DNA of 64,000 nt, from positions 434,001-498,000 of the forward strand of contig JBCCTU010000003.1 of the NCBI GenBank assembly GCA_039198065.1, read 5' to 3'. Positions 7,804 through 17,900 of the stretch are shown here, one piece after another; the stretch's first letter is position 1, and the number at the start of each line of letters is the position of its first letter. The DNA comes from CALHVX01 sp039198065 (GTDB lineage Bacteria; Pseudomonadota; Gammaproteobacteria; Pseudomonadales; Azotimanducaceae). A model generated the notes under the pieces. It had not been told where the DNA came from and did no database searches. It saw only the letters and a program-made list of their open reading frames with translations. A program made the translations under genes and the position numbers.

Positions 7804-9048
7804 CTACGAGAGTGCGATCTGAATTAAGCGGTAACCGGCCAACAGGGTGACGAAGGCGATGACCAGACCACCGAGGCAGTTGGCAAGGGTCGTGTTGCGA
7901 AATTCACCCAGCAAACTCGGCTGGTTGCAGAGCCACAACAGGATTCCGGCGATCGCGGGCAGTAAGGTGGCGTTGGCCACCTGCGCGAGCACAATCGCCT
8001 GCACCGGTGTTGTTTGCAGCACGGCAACGCCGGTGCCGGCAGTCAGAACAGCCAGCCACACACCGCGAAAGGGCAGGCTGGTCAATTCCGTCGACCAGCC
8101 GCAGGCGCCGCATACGGCCCAGGCCGCGGCGAGCGGGGCGGTGATGGCACTCGTCAATCCGGCCGCAAAGAGCCCGATCGAGAACACCCATTGAGCCCAG
8201 GGTCCGAGCAGCGGTTGCAGCTGGGTGGCAAGGGTGGCGGCATTCGGCGACTCGGCTCTACCAAAAAAAGCTGCGGTGGCGGTGACCATAATGGCGAAGG
8301 TGATTGCGCCACCGAGCGCAATCGCGAAGACGCTGTCCCAGCGCGCTTGGCGCAGCGCCCGCGAGTCGGTCTCTGACCAGCTGACCTGAACTGTTTGGGC
8401 GTGGAGAAACAGGTTGTAGGGGACAACGGTGGTTCCGATCAGGGCCATGACGCTGACTATCGCACCGGTTGGGGTGTCGCCTGCTGCCGGCGCCAGGAGT
8501 GTATCCGGGTGTGCTGCGGGTGCCGTGGTCAGTGTCGTGAGTCCCGGCAGCAACCGTACCGCCGCGTAGAGAAACAATGCCCCCATAATGGCCACCAACA
8601 CGACGAGGGCGGTTTGGATCAGCCGGTAGCTTCCAGACCAAAGCAGCACAGAGGCAAGCGCGGACAGCGCCAGCAGAGTCTGAGTCGATGATCCAGGCAG
8701 CAGACCGCTAAAGCCAAGCTGGGCTCCAAGCAGGTTGCCCGACTGGTACGCGGCGTTGCCGATCCCAACGGCGACCACGATCAGTGCCAGTAGACCCGTT
8801 TTCAAAAGCGCCGGAACCGGCGACTGTCGCACGGCTTCGGACAGGCCGGAACGCAGACCCAGACCTACGCGTAGAGCCATGTCCTGAAGCACCAGGGTAG
8901 CGATGAGCGAAGCGATCAACGCCCACCAGAGCTGTAGGCCGTGCTGTGCTCCGGCCAGGCTCGCCGTGGTCAGCGTGCCGGGGCCGATAAACGCCGCGGT
9001 GACCAGCAAGCCCGGTCCCGGGCGCCAGCGCCTCGGCGCCGAACTCAC
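7804..9048 (-). CDS. NRAMP-like transporter lacking canonical metal motifs
   Basis: This 414-residue, roughly 11-span inner-membrane protein has the NRAMP layout: AAFIGPGTLTTASLAGAQ in the first span and IGTTVVPYNLFLHAQ in the sixth. True manganese/iron carriers have D-P-G-N and M-P-H at these places; here they read G-P-G-T (residues 22-25) and V-P-Y, so the coordinating Asp and Met are missing. I know a bacterial subgroup with GPG and VPYNLFLH. Its substrate is not known to me and may not be a divalent transition metal. Translation starts at GTG 9048, which overlaps the putP stop by four bases (GTGA). Confidence 0.8.
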   Translation of the reverse strand: MSSAPRRWRPGPGLLVTAAFIGPGTLTTASLAGAQHGLQLWWALIASLIATLVLQDMALRVGLGLRSGLSEAVRQSPVPALLKTGLLALIVVAVGIGNAAYQSGNLLGAQLGFSGLLPGSSTQTLLALSALASVLLWSGSYRLIQTALVVLVAIMGALFLYAAVRLLPGLTTLTTAPAAHPDTLLAPAAGDTPTGAIVSVMALIGTTVVPYNLFLHAQTVQVSWSETDSRALRQARWDSVFAIALGGAITFAIMVTATAAFFGRAESPNAATLATQLQPLLGPWAQWVFSIGLFAAGLTSAITAPLAAAWAVCGACGWSTELTSLPFRGVWLAVLTAGTGVAVLQTTPVQAIVLAQVANATLLPAIAGILLWLCNQPSLLGEFRNTTLANCLGGLVIAFVTLLAGYRLIQIALS

Positions 9049-10550
9049 TGTGGGCTGAGCCGCGCGACGACAGCGGCATGGCGGTCCGTTATGTCGCGGG
9101 TTTCCGGGTTGGTGAGGCGGCTGACGCTGATGCCCGCCAGCGCTGCTGCAATAAACCCGGGCACGATCTCATAAAGGATACTGGATAGCGTTGTGCCGTC
9201 GCGATCGATGGGCACGTAAATCCAGAGCAACACGGTGACCGCACCGGTGACCATCGATGCCAATGCACCGCGACCGGTGAAATCACGCCAAAACAGGCTC
9301 AGCAGAACCGTGGGACCGAACGCGGCGCCAAAACCTGCCCAGGCGTTGGCGACGAGGCCCAGTATTGAGTTGTTCTGATCTTGCGCGAGCAGGTAGGCGA
9401 GGGCGGCCACAGCAAGAACGGACAGCCGACCGACCCGCACGAGCGTCGTCTCGCTCGCTTTCCGGTGCAAAAACCGACGGTAGAAATCTTCCGTGAGCGA
9501 ACTCGACGAGACGAGGAGCTGGGATGAAATCGTGCTCATGATCGCGGCCAGCACTGCCGCGAGCAAGAAGCCTGAAATCCACGGGTTAAACAACACGTTG
9601 GCCAGGTAAATAAAGACCGTCTCCGGGTCTTCAAGGGTCGCGCCGTGGTGCGCAACGTAGCCGGCCCCGACGTAGCCTGTGGCGACGGCCCCAGCTATGG
9701 CAATCAGCATCCAGCTCATGCCGATCCGTCGAGCCGTTGGCATGTCGGCAGCGGAGCGTATCGCCATGAAACGCACGATGATGTGCGGTTGGCCGAAGTA
9801 ACCGAGGCCCCAGGATGCGGTGGAAAGCACGCCAATCAACGTGGTCCCTGCGAACAGTTCGCTGTAGCCGTCGGGAAAGCTCGCCATGGCAGTTGATAGA
9901 TCGCTATCAAGCCCGCCGAGCGTCACCAGCGGCACCAGCACCAGGGCAACGAACATGATGCTGCCCTGGACGAAGTCGGTGAGGCTCACCGCGAGAAAGC
10001 CCCCGATCAGCGTATAGGCAACGACTGCGCTGCCGGTAACCAGCACACCGGTGGCGTAGGGTGCGCCAAAGGCCGCTTCGAAGAGCTTGCCGCCAGCGAC
10101 CAAACCGGACGCCGTATACAGGGTAAAAAATACGACGATGACGGCGGATGCAAACAGCCGCAGCGCGTGGCCTTTGCCGTTAAAGCGCTGGGCGAAGAAG
10201 TCAGGAATGGTGACCGCATCTCCGGCAAGCTCGGTATAGACGCGCAGCCGCGGTGCGACGAGGCGGTAGTTGAAGTAGGCACCCACGCTGAGCCCGATGG
10301 CGATCCAGGCTGCGGACAGGCCGCTGACGAACACGGCCCCCGGTAGCCCCATGAGCATCCAGCCGCTCATGTCCGACGCTCCGGCCGATAGGGCGCCCAC
10401 GGCGGGGTGGAGCCGGCGTCCGCCGAGCATGTATTCGGAGAGATTGCCGGTCGCCGTCCGTAAGCCGTACAGGCCAATGGCGAGCATAACCAGAAGGTAG
10501 AGAGCGAGACTGGCGTAGAGCGGGTCGACCATGCGCGCCGAGTGTCCCAT
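9045..10550 (-). CDS. putP: Sodium/proline symporter
   Basis: This sodium:solute symporter family protein of about 500 residues matches PutP closely. YMLGGRRLHPAVGALSAGASDMSGWML in pieces, then LPGAVFVSGLSAAW and GGFLAVSLTDFVQG, are hallmarks of the proline carrier. It would import proline with sodium as nutrient or osmoprotectant. The start is either ATG 10550 (after GGGGCG) or ATG 10532; both keep the first span. The TGA is embedded in the GTG start of the NRAMP-like transporter, so both are co-transcribed and probably co-translated. No putA is visible in this window. Confidence 0.9.
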   Translation of the reverse strand: MGHSARMVDPLYASLALYLLVMLAIGLYGLRTATGNLSEYMLGGRRLHPAVGALSAGASDMSGWMLMGLPGAVFVSGLSAAWIAIGLSVGAYFNYRLVAPRLRVYTELAGDAVTIPDFFAQRFNGKGHALRLFASAVIVVFFTLYTASGLVAGGKLFEAAFGAPYATGVLVTGSAVVAYTLIGGFLAVSLTDFVQGSIMFVALVLVPLVTLGGLDSDLSTAMASFPDGYSELFAGTTLIGVLSTASWGLGYFGQPHIIVRFMAIRSAADMPTARRIGMSWMLIAIAGAVATGYVGAGYVAHHGATLEDPETVFIYLANVLFNPWISGFLLAAVLAAIMSTISSQLLVSSSSLTEDFYRRFLHRKASETTLVRVGRLSVLAVAALAYLLAQDQNNSILGLVANAWAGFGAAFGPTVLLSLFWRDFTGRGALASMVTGAVTVLLWIYVPIDRDGTTLSSILYEIVPGFIAAALAGISVSRLTNPETRDITDRHAAVVARLSPQ

Positions 10551-10645
10551 CGCCCCGGGGAGAGGTCAAAAGCCCGCGATTGGTCGGCGTCAACGTCCCG
10601 TCGCTCGCGCCAGGCGCGACGCGAAGCTGTGACTATGCTTAGCGG

Positions 10646-11932
10646 ATGAGGATCGACGATTCGCAACCGGCGGATGAGTTCTGGCGCTATCGCCCGTTGC
10701 TGTGGCTGGTGGTGTTGCTGTTCTTAAGCTTTCTCGGCTGGGCCAGCCTATCGGAGATCGATCAGCACGTAACGGCCACCGGCCGAGTGGTTCCTTCCGG
10801 TAAGGCGCGTACGGTTCAGCACCTCGAGGGCGGGATCGTGCGCCGCATCCGGGTGACCGAGGGTCAGCGGGTGCGCGCGGGCGACGTGCTGTATGAGGTC
10901 GCCAACACCGAGGTCAAAAGTCGACTGAAGGAAGTGCAGCTTGAAATGGTTGCCTTAGAAGCGCGGAAGTTTCGCATCGACGCAGAGCTGGAGCGCGCCG
11001 TCGCAATCGAGTTCCCGCCACGGCTCAAGGAAGAGCACGCTGAGATCATCCGCGCGGAACGCGCGCTCTTCGACGCCAATTCGCAGCAGTTTGACGAGTC
11101 GATCACCGGGCTGCGCGAGCGCTTGCGCCAGCGTCGATTGGCACTGGCAGCGCTGTCCGCCCGGGTAGACAACCTGGCCGAAGAGCGTGCGCTGAGCAAG
11201 CGCCAAGCGGCAATAAAGGAGGAGCTCTTTGCGGCCGGTGCTGTATCCGAGGCCCAGTATCTGAATGCCCAGGCGGCGTTCCAGAAAATCGTTACGACCT
11301 ACGACCAAGCACGCAACGAGGTGCCGATACTGCGTGCGGAAATCATCGAGCTCGAAAGCAGCTTAGGCGAGGCGGAAAAGGAGCGCGATGCCCGCCTCAT
11401 CGATTCGCTGCAGGAGACGGAGTTGCGCAGCCAGACGCTGACCGAGCGATTCACGGCGCTGAGCGATGAGGTGGCGCGGTCGAACATCGTTTCCCCCATC
11501 GACGGCACGCTCAATACGCTCTTCATTAATACGGTTGGGGGTGTCATTCGCGCCGGCGAAACCGTGGCGGAAATTACCCCAGCGAACGAAGCGCTGGTGA
11601 TCGAAGCGCAAATCAGTACGCTCGATCGCGGCAAGGTCTGGCCTGACCTTCCGACCATGACAAAGATTACGGCCTTTGACTTCACGATCTACGGCGGTGT
11701 TTCCGGTGAGCTGACCTACATCAGTCCGGACAGCTTTGTCGACAAACAGAACAACGAACACTTCCGCGTTCGCGTGTCTTTGAGCGAGAGCTATCTGAGC
11801 GGCGATGCCGATCTTGCCATTCGTCCGGGGATGACTGCGGAGGTCAGTATCCTCACGGGCAAACGGTCGGTGCTCGCAGCGCTGCTCAAGCCCATCACCC
11901 AAATCAACGCCCGGGCTTTCCGGGAAACCTGA
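10646..11932 (+). CDS. Type I secretion periplasmic adaptor (HlyD/LapC family)
   Basis: This 428-residue membrane fusion protein has a short cytoplasmic start, one span (LLWLVVLLFLSFLGWASLS, about residues 17-35) and then the HlyD pattern. The lipoyl half-motif TVQHLEGGIVRRIRVTEGQ is followed by a long coiled-coil hairpin (about 85-260) and a second lipoyl/beta-barrel part (IVSPIDGTLNTL, YGGVSGELTYISPD, RPGMTAEVSILTGKR). It would bridge the inner-membrane ABC exporter and the TolC-type outer channel. It lies 2 kb from the ABC gene on the opposite strand, and is followed 28 bases later by sapC. The likely cargo is the giant RTX protein. Confidence 0.93.
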   Translation: MRIDDSQPADEFWRYRPLLWLVVLLFLSFLGWASLSEIDQHVTATGRVVPSGKARTVQHLEGGIVRRIRVTEGQRVRAGDVLYEVANTEVKSRLKEVQLEMVALEARKFRIDAELERAVAIEFPPRLKEEHAEIIRAERALFDANSQQFDESITGLRERLRQRRLALAALSARVDNLAEERALSKRQAAIKEELFAAGAVSEAQYLNAQAAFQKIVTTYDQARNEVPILRAEIIELESSLGEAEKERDARLIDSLQETELRSQTLTERFTALSDEVARSNIVSPIDGTLNTLFINTVGGVIRAGETVAEITPANEALVIEAQISTLDRGKVWPDLPTMTKITAFDFTIYGGVSGELTYISPDSFVDKQNNEHFRVRVSLSESYLSGDADLAIRPGMTAEVSILTGKRSVLAALLKPITQINARAFRET

Positions 11933-11960
11933 TGCTTCAGCCGCCAGAGGAGTGCTTCTC

Positions 11961-12695
11961 ATGAACGGATCACGATCGATGTATCGGAACCCGCAGGTAC
12001 TGGATCGCAAAGCCCACGCAGAGCTTCGCTTTCAGCCGTCGAGCGATTTTTCCTTTGCCGCCGATCAGGGCTCCTTCCCGATTCTGGTGAACGAATTTCC
12101 CGAAGCCGCTGCCAGCTACCCCTTGCTGTTCGTTCGCCATGAAGACCGGGCACCAGTGCCCATCGCGTCGACGGGGCTGGGCCTCGATCGCAACGAGTTC
12201 GTGGACGCGGCCGGGCGCTGGCAGAGCGATGCCTATGTCCCGGCCTACGTTCGGCGTTACCCCTTTACCTTTACAGACCTTGGCGCGGCAAGGGAGCGTA
12301 GCGGCGACCTGGTGCTGTGTATCGATCTCGACGCACCGCAACTGCGAGAAGAGGGCGTGGGCCTGTTCGATGCACCGACGGATTCGTCGAGCGTGGCCGA
12401 CAGGGCACTTGAGTTTTGCAATCGCTTTCAGGCCGGCTATCGACAGACGCTGGCCTTTGCTGAGCATCTCGACACCCTTGGACTGTTTGTCGAGCGCCGC
12501 TTCAAGGTCACCTACGACCGTGCAGAGCAACGGGATCGGGTGCTACAGGGGTGCTCAGTCATCGATGAGGAGCGCCTTCAAGCGCTTGACGACGACGCGT
12601 TTCTGGAGCTACGGCGGCGCAACTACCTGCCTGCGATCTATGCGCACTTGCGCTCGCTGCATCGGCTTGTGTCCTTGGCAGCGAAGTTGCACTGA
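11961..12695 (+). CDS. SapC family protein linked to type I secretion
   Basis: The ribosome site AGAGGAG eight bases before ATG 11961 fixes the start (244 residues). The protein is soluble, without signal peptide. Its sequence (HAELRFQPSSDFSFAADQG, FPILVNEFPEAAASYPLLFV, WQSDAYVPAYVRRYPFTF, LFDAPTDSSS, FCNRFQAGYRQTLAFAEHL) is typical of the SapC family. SapC was named from the Campylobacter fetus locus that exports S-layer proteins through the SapDEF type I system, where its role remained unclear. Here it is the second gene of the adaptor unit, opposite the ABC exporter. I infer a role in preparing or targeting the giant cargo in the cytoplasm. Confidence 0.88.
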   Translation: MNGSRSMYRNPQVLDRKAHAELRFQPSSDFSFAADQGSFPILVNEFPEAAASYPLLFVRHEDRAPVPIASTGLGLDRNEFVDAAGRWQSDAYVPAYVRRYPFTFTDLGAARERSGDLVLCIDLDAPQLREEGVGLFDAPTDSSSVADRALEFCNRFQAGYRQTLAFAEHLDTLGLFVERRFKVTYDRAEQRDRVLQGCSVIDEERLQALDDDAFLELRRRNYLPAIYAHLRSLHRLVSLAAKLH

Positions 12696-12745
12696 CCGCT
12701 GCGCTTAGGCCGGCGTTTAAGGCGGCGTAGGTCAGGCAGCGTACG

Positions 12746-14926
12746 TCAGGCGGCACTGCGACGAGTCGTAAAGCGCGCCAGAACGTCCGCCTTCGGGCCA
12801 TCGGCAACGACGCGACCTCGCTCGAGCAGGACCAATCGCTCTACCAGCGCCAGCAACGAGGTGCGGTGGGTGATCATGATCAACGTTCGACCCTTAAGGT
12901 AGCTTTGCAGCCGGCTACGAACCTGTTGCTCGACAGCCGCATCGAGGCCCGTTGCAGGTTCGTCAAAGATGATCACGCGGGGATCGCGGACAATTGCGCG
13001 GGCTAGGCAGACCGCCTGCAGCTGACCGCCGGATAGACCGCCCCGATCGCCACCTCGATCGCCACCAACGGGAGTGTCGAGGCCGAGTTCGGTGTCTGTG
13101 AGCAGATCGTTCAGCGCTGAGACGTGGCACGCTTCGGCGAGAGCCGCGGGTTCAACGACGTCCAGGCCCAGGGTGATGTTGTCGCGGATCGTTCCGCTGA
13201 TGAGCTGCGGCTGCTGGGGAACAAACGCAACTGCGTCGCGTAATGCGGCGGGTGCAATCTTGAGGCGATCGACCCCAGCGATGTGCAGTGTGCCCGTGTA
13301 TTGCGTCAGAACGCCTCCGAGCAGCCCCGCTAGCGTCGACTTGCCGGCACCGCTGGGACCGATGAGGGCGATGTGTTCTCCGGCGTTAATCGACAGGCTG
13401 ACATCATCGAGGGCGGGCCGGCTCGCGCCGGGGTAGCTGTAGCTCAGGTGCCGGGTCACGAGGCAAGGTGTGCTGAGATCCTGTGCGCCGCTGTCCTGAT
13501 CTTCGGCGCCGGGCTCCCGCGGCAGGTCAAACACGGCATCGATTGATTTCAACACATCCCGAGACTGGCGCCAGCGTGCGACAACGCCGCCGACGTTTAC
13601 GATCGGCGCCATGGCTCGACCGGCAAGGATAGTGCACGCAATCAGTCCTCCGATCGTCAGCACACCCTCCTGAATCTGGTACACGCCGACGAGCACGATC
13701 AGCACGTGCACGGCGTGCACGAAGGTCAGCGCCAGATTTTGACTGGTCGCAAAGAGAAACTGGCTGTAGCGGGCCGATTGGGCCGAAGCGTCGGCGATGC
13801 TGTTCCAGCGAAATCGGCGATGACCCACGGCGTTGTGCGAACGAATCGTTGGTGCCTGCGCCAGCGTTTCGAGGAGCGCGCTGGATTTGTGCTGAAGGGC
13901 GGCGAACTGGCTCGCTGTGGCCCGGTTGATCGGCAGCTGTATGAGTGCGCTTGTGGCGAGCACAAGTAGCGCCACGGCGACTGGAACCACGGCCAGGGTA
14001 GGAGAGATAACGTAGATCACGGCGATGAAGAGCACAAAGAAGGGCAGATCCACGACCGTTGGCACCAGCTTGGCGGCGTAAAACTCGCGAATGCCCTGGA
14101 GCTCACGAAAGAGGGAGAGCCGTTCGCCGATGGAGAGCGTCAACTGCTCCGGACGCACCGACAGCATCTGCCCCATGAGTTCGCCATCGAAGGTTGCGCC
14201 GACGCGGGCCGCAACCATCTCCAGCACGTAGCTCCGGATCGATTTCAGCGCCAGATCGAACAGCAGGGCAATGCCGATCCCTACGCAGAGCACGATCAGC
14301 GTTTCCTCGGCGAAGTTCGGAATCACCTGATCGTAGACGTTGAGCGTAAACAACGGCAGCAACAGCACGAACAGGTTGATAAGGATGGAGCAGACGAACA
14401 CCTCCGCGAAACGCGGCCAGAAGCTTGCAAGCGGACGCCAGAACCAATCGATTCCTCGCTCCTGGAGCATGTGGTCCGTGGACGCAGCGTGCCGCTCGCG
14501 GCGGGGGCGAACGATCAGCGCCGGAATCGGGCTCGTGCTGGCAGCAACGCCGTCGACGCCCGTAACCTCTAGGCTCGCGGTCGCTCCGTCTGAAGTGTCC
14601 GCGAGCCGCAAAAGTTTTGGATCGTCCGCGCGCGGCATCAAGATCTGAGCGCGACCCGTGGGGTCTTTTAACAGGAGCGGCTGCACCTGGGCGAGGGCGG
14701 CTGCGGGCGACAGCACCTGGTTGAAGCAGTCGAGATCGAGGGCGTGACACAGAGCCGGTAGATCGTTCCAGTCGAGCGGGCCGGGCCGGCGTGGCAGCTG
14801 CTTCAGCGCTGCAGCAATGTCGACGCGACGTTCATGAAACGCGAGCAACTCCGCCAGGCACAGCGAAAGCGACGCTGCGATGGCGTCGCGGTCTGCCGTT
14901 TCCAACGGGGGCGAGCTTTGTGTCAA
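12746..14926 (-). CDS. Type I secretion ABC exporter (LapB-like, permease plus ATPase)
   Basis: I choose TTG 14926 as start because AGGAG lies five bases before it; this gives 726 residues and a 46-base gap after the giant gene's stop. The first 150 residues resemble a degenerate C39 peptidase-like domain, as in LapB/HlyB-type exporters of uncleaved RTX cargo. Six membrane spans follow (SILINLFVLLLPLFTLNVYD opens them), then the ATPase: Walker A GPSGAGKST, signature LSGGQLQ, Walker B VIIFDEPATGLD, and a late His in MITHR. It powers export through the adaptor and TolC proteins. It is the second gene of the adhesin unit. Confidence 0.93.
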   Translation of the reverse strand: MTQSSPPLETADRDAIAASLSLCLAELLAFHERRVDIAAALKQLPRRPGPLDWNDLPALCHALDLDCFNQVLSPAAALAQVQPLLLKDPTGRAQILMPRADDPKLLRLADTSDGATASLEVTGVDGVAASTSPIPALIVRPRRERHAASTDHMLQERGIDWFWRPLASFWPRFAEVFVCSILINLFVLLLPLFTLNVYDQVIPNFAEETLIVLCVGIGIALLFDLALKSIRSYVLEMVAARVGATFDGELMGQMLSVRPEQLTLSIGERLSLFRELQGIREFYAAKLVPTVVDLPFFVLFIAVIYVISPTLAVVPVAVALLVLATSALIQLPINRATASQFAALQHKSSALLETLAQAPTIRSHNAVGHRRFRWNSIADASAQSARYSQFLFATSQNLALTFVHAVHVLIVLVGVYQIQEGVLTIGGLIACTILAGRAMAPIVNVGGVVARWRQSRDVLKSIDAVFDLPREPGAEDQDSGAQDLSTPCLVTRHLSYSYPGASRPALDDVSLSINAGEHIALIGPSGAGKSTLAGLLGGVLTQYTGTLHIAGVDRLKIAPAALRDAVAFVPQQPQLISGTIRDNITLGLDVVEPAALAEACHVSALNDLLTDTELGLDTPVGGDRGGDRGGLSGGQLQAVCLARAIVRDPRVIIFDEPATGLDAAVEQQVRSRLQSYLKGRTLIMITHRTSLLALVERLVLLERGRVVADGPKADVLARFTTRRSAA

Positions 14927-14972
14927 GACGACTCCTGCAGACCGGTCGCCGGTGCGCGGGCGTCGCAGCGGC

Positions 14973-17900
14973 TCAGCCGCCGCTGATGACCAGCTGGGTC
15001 CCGTCACTCCAGTCGATGGTGCGCGTACTACCAAGCGTTACATCACTGGCGACGGTGGCGGCGCCCTGGTCGAGCGGATTGAAGTCCGTCAGGGCCATAG
15101 TCCCGAGATCGATACTGATCGTCAGACTGGTTGCGCTGCTGATGCCAGCGATGTCGCTGTTACCGATGTCAAAGGTGTCGCCACCGTTGACGCTTGTGCT
15201 CGAGAAGTCGAGCTCTTCTACATCATTGAAGATAGTCGCTAGCTCAGCGCCGTCAATTCCAGCGTCTGTGAGGTCATCGCCACCGGCAGTATCAGCGATG
15301 ACCAGGGTGTCCGTGCCGCCCTGACCGTCGACGCTTTCCAGCAGCCCGAGTGCGTCGGTGTCGAAGGTCAGCGTGTCGTTGTTCGCCGTGAGCGCAAAGT
15401 TTTCGACCCCTGTCACCGTATCGGTGGCTCCACCGCTGACGACGGTGCCCGTTAAGCCGGCGAACGAACCGGAAGTGATGGCGGCCTGGCCGCTGTAGTC
15501 GAGGGTATCGCTGTCGGCGCCACCGTCGATGTTGTCGCTGCCGGCTCCGGCCACGATCGTATCGTTGCCGCCGTCGCCGTTGATCGTGTCGTCGCCACCG
15601 AGACCGACGAGCCGGTCGCCGCCGGCACCGCCGTCGAGACGGTTGTCGCCGCCGTCGCCGGTCAGATCGTCTGCATCGCCGGAGCCGATCAGGTTTTCGA
15701 TGCTGGTGAACGTATCGCTGGCGCCGTCACCGTCGTCACTCGCACCGCCGCCGTCGATGCTTGCCGTTACCGGGCCTGCAGCGCGCGCGTAGCTCGCGGT
15801 ATCCGTATCAGCACCACCGTTAAGCTGGTCCGTGCCGCCTCGGCCCTCGAGGGTATCGTTGCCGCCTTCGCCAGCCAGGATGTTGGCGTTGCCGTCGCCC
15901 GACAGGGTGTCCGTATTGCCCGAGCCGGTGAGGTTCTCGATATCGATCAGGCTGTCGATGAAGCCGGAACCGTCGTCGGCCGCGGAGTTGGCGCTCAGAT
16001 CAGCAACGACGCTGCCAGCGACGCCGGCGTAGGTAACGGTGTCGTTGTCTGCGCCACCGTTCAGGGTGTCGGCGCCTTCGCCGCCCTGCAGAGTGTCGTT
16101 ACCGCCATTACCCAGCAGAACGTTGGCTTCGCTGTTGCCGGTCAGTGTGTCGCCACCGCTGGTACCGGTGACGTTTTCGATGTCGATCAGGGTGTCGTTA
16201 CCGCCGTCGCCGTCGTTCGATGCAGCGTTGCTGCCGAGATCCACCACGACAGGGCCCGCAGCGCCCGAGTAGTCGACGGTGTCTGTATCGCCACCGCCGT
16301 TCAGGGTATCGACCCCTACGCCGCCGATGAGCGTGTCGTTGCCGCCGTCGCCGTTGAGGGTGTCGCCGCCGCCGAGGCCGACGAGCCGGTCGCCGCCGGC
16401 ACCACCATCGAGGCGGTTGCTGCCACCGCCGCCGGTGAGGTCGTCGGCATCGCCAGACCCGATGAGGTTTTCGATACTGACGAAGCTGTCGCTGGCACCG
16501 TCGCCGTCGTCGCTCGCACCGCCGCCGTCGATGCTTGCCGTAACGGCGCCAGCGGCGCTCGAGTAGTCCACGGTATCGGTGTCGCCGCCGCCGTTGAGCA
16601 CGTCGATACCTCCGCCACCGGTAAGAGTGTCGTTACCACCGCCGGCGAGGAGGGTGTTGGCGGTGCTGCTGCCGACGAGCGTGTCAGCGCCCGCGGTCGC
16701 CGTAACGTTTTCGATGTCGATGACCGTGTCGGTCGCACCGTCGCCGTCGTCGCTTACGACGGTCGTACCCAGATTGACGTTCACGGGCCCGCCGGCGCCG
16801 GAGTAGTCGACAGTGTCGACGTCGCCGCCGCCATTCAAGATGTCGGTGCCAGCGCCGCCGATCAGCGTATCGTTGCCGAGTCCGCCGAGCAGCGTATTGG
16901 TGGACCCATCACCGGTTAACTGGTCACCGCTGTTGGAGCCGGTAACGTTCGAGATGTTGAGCAGCGTGTCGCTGGCACCGTCGCCATCGTCGGTCGCGGC
17001 GCTGGCGCTCAGATCAACGATAACGCCGGCGGCCGCGGTACTGTAGTCGGCGATGTTGATGCCAAGGCCGCCGTCGAGCGTATCGACGCCGCCGCCGCCC
17101 GCCAGGGTGTCGCTGCCGCCCCCTCCAAGCAGGGTGTTTGCCTCGGCGTCACCCCGAATCGTGTCCGCGCCGCTCGTGCCCGTAACGTTCTCGACGTTTG
17201 CCAGACTGTCGTTGTCGCCGCCAGTAATGGTAACCGTCGCGGCGACGGTACCGGTCAGGGTAACGGCGATGGCCGCAAAGCCCGCGGCTGAATAATCAAC
17301 GGTGTCGGAATCGCTACCCCCGTCGATGGTGTCACTGCCTAGGCTGGCCAGGATGATGTCGTCACCAAGTCCACCATCGATGGTGTCGATGCCAGCGCCA
17401 CCGTCGAGGGTATCGTCTCCGGCGCCGCCGTCGAGATCGTCATTGTCTCCCAGACCTTCGATTTGGTTGTCCTCGGCATCGCCCGTGATGCGGTCCGCAC
17501 CGGCGGTACCAATGACGTTTTCAACGTTGCGCAGGGTCTGATTGTCGGTTCCGGTCAGGATTGCCGTTGCGTCCATCGAGCCATTTAGCGTGACGTCTAC
17601 AGCGGTAGCGCCAACAGCGCTGAAGTCGACGGTGTCGGTGTCGAAGCCGCCGTCGATGACGTCTGCACCAAGACTCGCAACGAAGGTGTCGTCGCCGCCA
17701 CCGCCGATCAGCGTGTCGGATCCTCCGAGCCCGTTGATCAGATCGTCCCCGCTAGACCCGTCGAGTCTGTTGGAGAGCCCATCCCCGATGAGGGTGTCCC
17801 CCGCTAAGGTACCGGTGACGTTCTCGAAGTTGACGATGCTGTCGTTGTCGAGGCCGGCAATGGCTACGGTGACCGGCGTTGCCGCGTTCAGCGTGACGCT

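Noticed and set aside
14927..15034. Upstream extension of the ABC exporter frame to 15034
   Set aside because: It would overlap the 3' end of the giant gene; TTG 14926 with AGGAG at proper distance is the better start.
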